A program made the position numbers and the translations under genes. A DNA stretch of 64,000 nucleotides from Gemmatimonadaceae bacterium (GTDB lineage Bacteria > Gemmatimonadota > Gemmatimonadetes > Gemmatimonadales > Gemmatimonadaceae). The number at the start of each line of letters is the position of its first letter. The stretch's first letter is position 1. The notes beneath the pieces are model-generated. The model was given only the letters and a program-made list of their open reading frames with translations. It ran no database searches and had not been told where the DNA came from. Location: NCBI GenBank assembly GCA_025358925.1, contig JANYHT010000017.1, positions 1 through 64,000 on the forward strand. The letters are read 5' to 3'. Shown piece after piece: positions 61,550-64,000 of the stretch.

Positions 61550-62308
61550 TTGTCGCGACCTGGTGTGCTTGAGGAGCTCAACTGGCCGGTAGTGCGTGCA
61601 GCGTTGTGGCCCGTGGCCATTCTGCCGTTTGGCGCCACGGAGGCGCACAACACGCATTTGCCGTACGGCACGGACACGATTCTCGCGCGCGAAGTTTCGG
61701 CGCGCGTGAGTGTGGCCTGTGCTGCGCGTGACGTCCGCGTTGCGACCCTGCCCGCGATACCCTTTGGTGTAAACACGACGCAGCTCGATTTGCCGCTGAC
61801 GATCAACGTCATGCCCAGTACGCAACTGGCCGTGTTGCGCGACGTTATTCGCAGTCTTGAACCGCATGGAGTCCGTGCATTGCTATTGCTCAATGCGCAC
61901 GGCGGCAACGAACTGCGTGCGCTCGTTCGCGAGTTACAGCCAGAAACGTGCATGGTGTTAGCGATCGCGAATTGGTGGCAAGCGGGCGATCAGGGTGTAT
62001 TCGACGAACCGGGAGATCACGCGGGCGAATTAGAAACGAGCGCCATTTTGCACGTGGCACCGCATTTGGTTGCCGAACGTGACACGTGGGGCGACGGGGC
62101 CGCACGTGACAGTATTTTCGAGGGCGTGCGCAATGGTTGGGCGTGGGTCCCGCGTCGATGGACGCAGGTCACGGCGGACACGGGCGTCGGTAATCCGCGC
62201 GCCGCCACCGCAGAAAAAGGTTCCCGATTTGTTGCGCAGGCGGTGGAACGCATCACGCAACTCTGCTGTGAACTCGCGGTTGCCGATTCGTCGGCGTTGT
62301 ATCGCTGA
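61550..62308 (+). CDS. Creatininase-family amidohydrolase
   Basis: The 252-residue protein matches creatininases: LPFGATEAHNTHLPYGTDTI (metal His/Asp), PFGVNTTQLDLP, LLNAHGGNELRALV and DHAGELETSAILHVAP. Related enzymes hydrolyse cyclic amides (for example creatinine, mycofactocin or FAPy intermediates). Start is inferred as TTG 61550, 5 bp after the preceding stop; a GTG at 61517 would overlap it. It is convergent with nadE. Confidence 0.87.
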   Translation: MSRPGVLEELNWPVVRAALWPVAILPFGATEAHNTHLPYGTDTILAREVSARVSVACAARDVRVATLPAIPFGVNTTQLDLPLTINVMPSTQLAVLRDVIRSLEPHGVRALLLLNAHGGNELRALVRELQPETCMVLAIANWWQAGDQGVFDEPGDHAGELETSAILHVAPHLVAERDTWGDGAARDSIFEGVRNGWAWVPRRWTQVTADTGVGNPRAATAEKGSRFVAQAVERITQLCCELAVADSSALYR

Positions 62309-62346
62309 CCTACTTTTTATGCGCGGAATTTCCCGGTGAAATGTTC

Positions 62347-64000
62347 TTAGTAGTCTACCGGCCGCAGATACGACTCGCCGATTCCCGAATGACTCACCAA
62401 CGCGGTTGCCGGCGGACGGCGTTTCCAATGTGTCCCATCAAGCCGTCGTTTCACGAGCGCTAATTCGTCCAGTTGAAATCCCCGCGAACGCATGGCTTCA
62501 TGTGAAAATCCGTGCAGTAATCCGTTGAGAATGTCGTCAGCGCGCGCGTAACTAATGCCGAGATCCGCCTCGTCGGTCTGTCCAACAATCAAATCTGCCG
62601 TTGCCGGTTTGTTCACGATCACCGATGGCACACCGAGATGTCGCGCGAGCTGCCACACTTGCGTTTTGTATAGATCGCCGATGGGATTGACCGGCGGTGA
62701 ATCATCGGCGTGCCACGTGAAGTAGCCGAACAGTCGTTCGGTCTTGTTGCCGGTGCCGAGCGGCAGTGCGTGATAGCGCGCGGACAAATCGAAGAGTGCC
62801 ATCATGCGCGTACGCGCCATGACGTTGCCGCGGCGTCCAACATCGGCCTCCGGTTCGTTGCCGAAGTATCCGTCCACCGCTCCTGAGATATCAAGCGTGC
62901 GTGATTCGATGCCGAGTGCGTCGATCACGAGTTGCGCGTGTTCGAGCGATTCACTGCTGGATGTGCGATACGGCAGTCGCACGCCAATCACGTTGGTTTT
63001 ACCGAGTGCACGAACAGCAAGGTATGCCGCGACGGCCGAGTCGACGCCGCCTGATAGTCCGATCACAGCACGCGCAAAGCCGCGTCGCGTCATCTCTTCG
63101 CGAAGAAAGCCGACGAGCCAAGCTTCCGTGAGATCGACATCAATGTCGAGCGGTGGCGGTCCACCTTGCTCGCCAACATTGTGTCGGATGACCGGAATGG
63201 AATCGGGCACGGTACGCACGCGCGCGTTCGCGAGCTTCAGCGCTTCCATGGGTACTTGAAATTCGCCGGTCGTGAATCCGCGTGTACCGCTGAGTAAATC
63301 AGCGGCCGCAGGTTCAGGTCCATCATACATGAGCGGAGCGGAGATGCCCTCTTGGACTCGACGCACGGTTTCCAAGACGTGTGGAAGCGCAACGCGGAGA
63401 TCGCTTAACAACGGCGCGTCTGCGCGAGCGCGGACGAGGTCGTCGAGATCAATCGTGATCGAAAGAAAACTTTCGGTCCACACTGGCGAGCGACCACGCA
63501 CATCACCACCCGGACCCACGAGCATTGACGTACCGAAGAAACGTTTTCCACCCTCCGTGCCGACGAGATTGGATAAGCTGGCGTATACGCCGTGTTCTTC
63601 GGCGATATCGCGCATCAAGCGTTCCCATCGTGCAGCGCTGTACGGGCCTGGAATGCCATCATCACGCGGCCACAGTCCGCGCGCCGGTGCCGCCGCACAG
63701 ACGAAAATCAGTTGCGCGCCATCGAGGGCGGCAATCATGCCCGCGATGGAATGCCAAGCGTCTTCGCACACGAGAATTGCCGCTCTGCCCCACGGTGTTT
63801 CAAAGGCACGAATTTCGCTACCCCGTTCGACAAATCGTTCTTCGTCAAACAAGCCGTACGTTGGCAAAAAGTTCTTTCGATGCACATGCCGCAATACGGG
63901 TGGACCATCGTCGAGGCCGATGGTGATGTAGGCGGCACTGTTGTGCAAGGTGTCGCGCCACCGTTCGTAAAATCCGACGACGACATCGGTCGGCACAGAC
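62347..64000 (-). CDS. nadE: Glutamine-hydrolysing NAD+ synthase, 5' partial
   Basis: The frame is open to the right edge, so the N-terminus is missing. The visible part has the C-terminal half of the nitrilase-type glutaminase domain (AAILVCEDAWHS with the Cys nucleophile, FVCAAAPARGLWPR) and the complete NAD synthetase domain with the PP-loop VIGLSGGVDSAVAAYLA, then YFGNEPEADVGRRGNVMARTR, GTGNKTERLFGYFTWHADDS and GLLHGFSHE. It uses glutamine-derived ammonia to amidate NaAD to NAD+. The family is unambiguous. Confidence 0.95.
   Translation of the reverse strand, partial: SVPTDVVVGFYERWRDTLHNSAAYITIGLDDGPPVLRHVHRKNFLPTYGLFDEERFVERGSEIRAFETPWGRAAILVCEDAWHSIAGMIAALDGAQLIFVCAAAPARGLWPRDDGIPGPYSAARWERLMRDIAEEHGVYASLSNLVGTEGGKRFFGTSMLVGPGGDVRGRSPVWTESFLSITIDLDDLVRARADAPLLSDLRVALPHVLETVRRVQEGISAPLMYDGPEPAAADLLSGTRGFTTGEFQVPMEALKLANARVRTVPDSIPVIRHNVGEQGGPPPLDIDVDLTEAWLVGFLREEMTRRGFARAVIGLSGGVDSAVAAYLAVRALGKTNVIGVRLPYRTSSSESLEHAQLVIDALGIESRTLDISGAVDGYFGNEPEADVGRRGNVMARTRMMALFDLSARYHALPLGTGNKTERLFGYFTWHADDSPPVNPIGDLYKTQVWQLARHLGVPSVIVNKPATADLIVGQTDEADLGISYARADDILNGLLHGFSHEAMRSRGFQLDELALVKRRLDGTHWKRRPPATALVSHSGIGESYLRPVDY

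Noticed and set aside
1-64000. tRNA, rRNA, tmRNA, RNase P or SRP RNA genes
   Set aside because: Intergenic spaces were read for conserved cores (for example GTTCRANYC, RNase P and tmRNA motifs) and none was convincing.

Overview
The window looks like ordinary chromosome from a member of the Gemmatimonadota or a close relative. I infer this from family content and style: moderately high GC, dense gene packing, paired ECF sigma/anti-sigma genes, HEAT-repeat exported proteins, cyanophycin genes, and many start/stop overlaps of the ATGA, GTGA or TTGA type. No marker gene (rRNA, rpoB) is present to prove the taxon. I found no rRNA, tRNA, CRISPR array or intact insertion sequence.

Layout. 1-1.98 kb: a left-edge AlbA_2/GHKL (RecG-like) protein and a 3'-truncated N6-adenine DNA methylase, probably the remains of an accessory or defence segment. 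2-11.4 kb: housekeeping genes (QueG, MazG-type NTPase, phosphodiesterase, LOG-family protein, metallo-beta-lactamase fold hydrolase, GreA-like factor, MDR and SDR oxidoreductases, GlpD). 11.5-16.5 kb: fatty-acid beta-oxidation pair (thiolase and FadJ) overlapping a DinB-fold gene, then proline dehydrogenase. 16.6-19.7 kb: RsgA and an ECF sigma/RskA-type anti-sigma pair. 19.8-22.6 kb: a cluster of exported or lipoprotein genes, the first one frameshifted. 22.6-29.9 kb: a minus-strand run of SCO1, PCuAC, a cupredoxin-like protein, BioF, BioA, BioD, BioB, PdxH and an atypical SDR, with very short gaps or overlaps. PdxH makes the PLP used by BioF and BioA.

29.9-42.4 kb: PAP2 phosphatase, ribosomal protein L31 type B, ZIP transporter, an exported conserved protein with a Rossmann-like motif, a second ECF sigma operon (sigma, membrane partner, two HEAT-repeat proteins, all joined by ATGA overlaps), OsmC/rhodanese, an RMD1-like protein, a solitary HNH nuclease and a VTT-domain membrane protein. 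42.5-50.9 kb: exported M14 carboxypeptidase divergent from a cyanophycin cassette (cyanophycinase, CphA, and a second Mur ligase that lacks the ATP-grasp half). 51-64 kb: DUF4412-like protein, PHD/VapC-type toxin-antitoxin pair, cysteine-free DksA-like protein, exported D-aminoacylase-like amidohydrolase, fused alpha/beta 2-oxoacid dehydrogenase E1, HIT protein, a second solitary HNH nuclease related to the first, transglutaminase-like DUF3857 protein, zinc metallopeptidase, creatininase-family protein, and NAD synthetase running off the right edge.

The most unusual signals are two G-rich heptanucleotide arrays (consensus YAGGGAT, predicted G-quadruplex formers). Each begins exactly at the TAG stop of one gene and runs into the start region of the next, and one is translated as the BioA N-terminus. 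Other notable points are the CphA plus lone Mur-ligase cassette, the four-gene ECF/HEAT operon, and the pair of paralogous HNH proteins.
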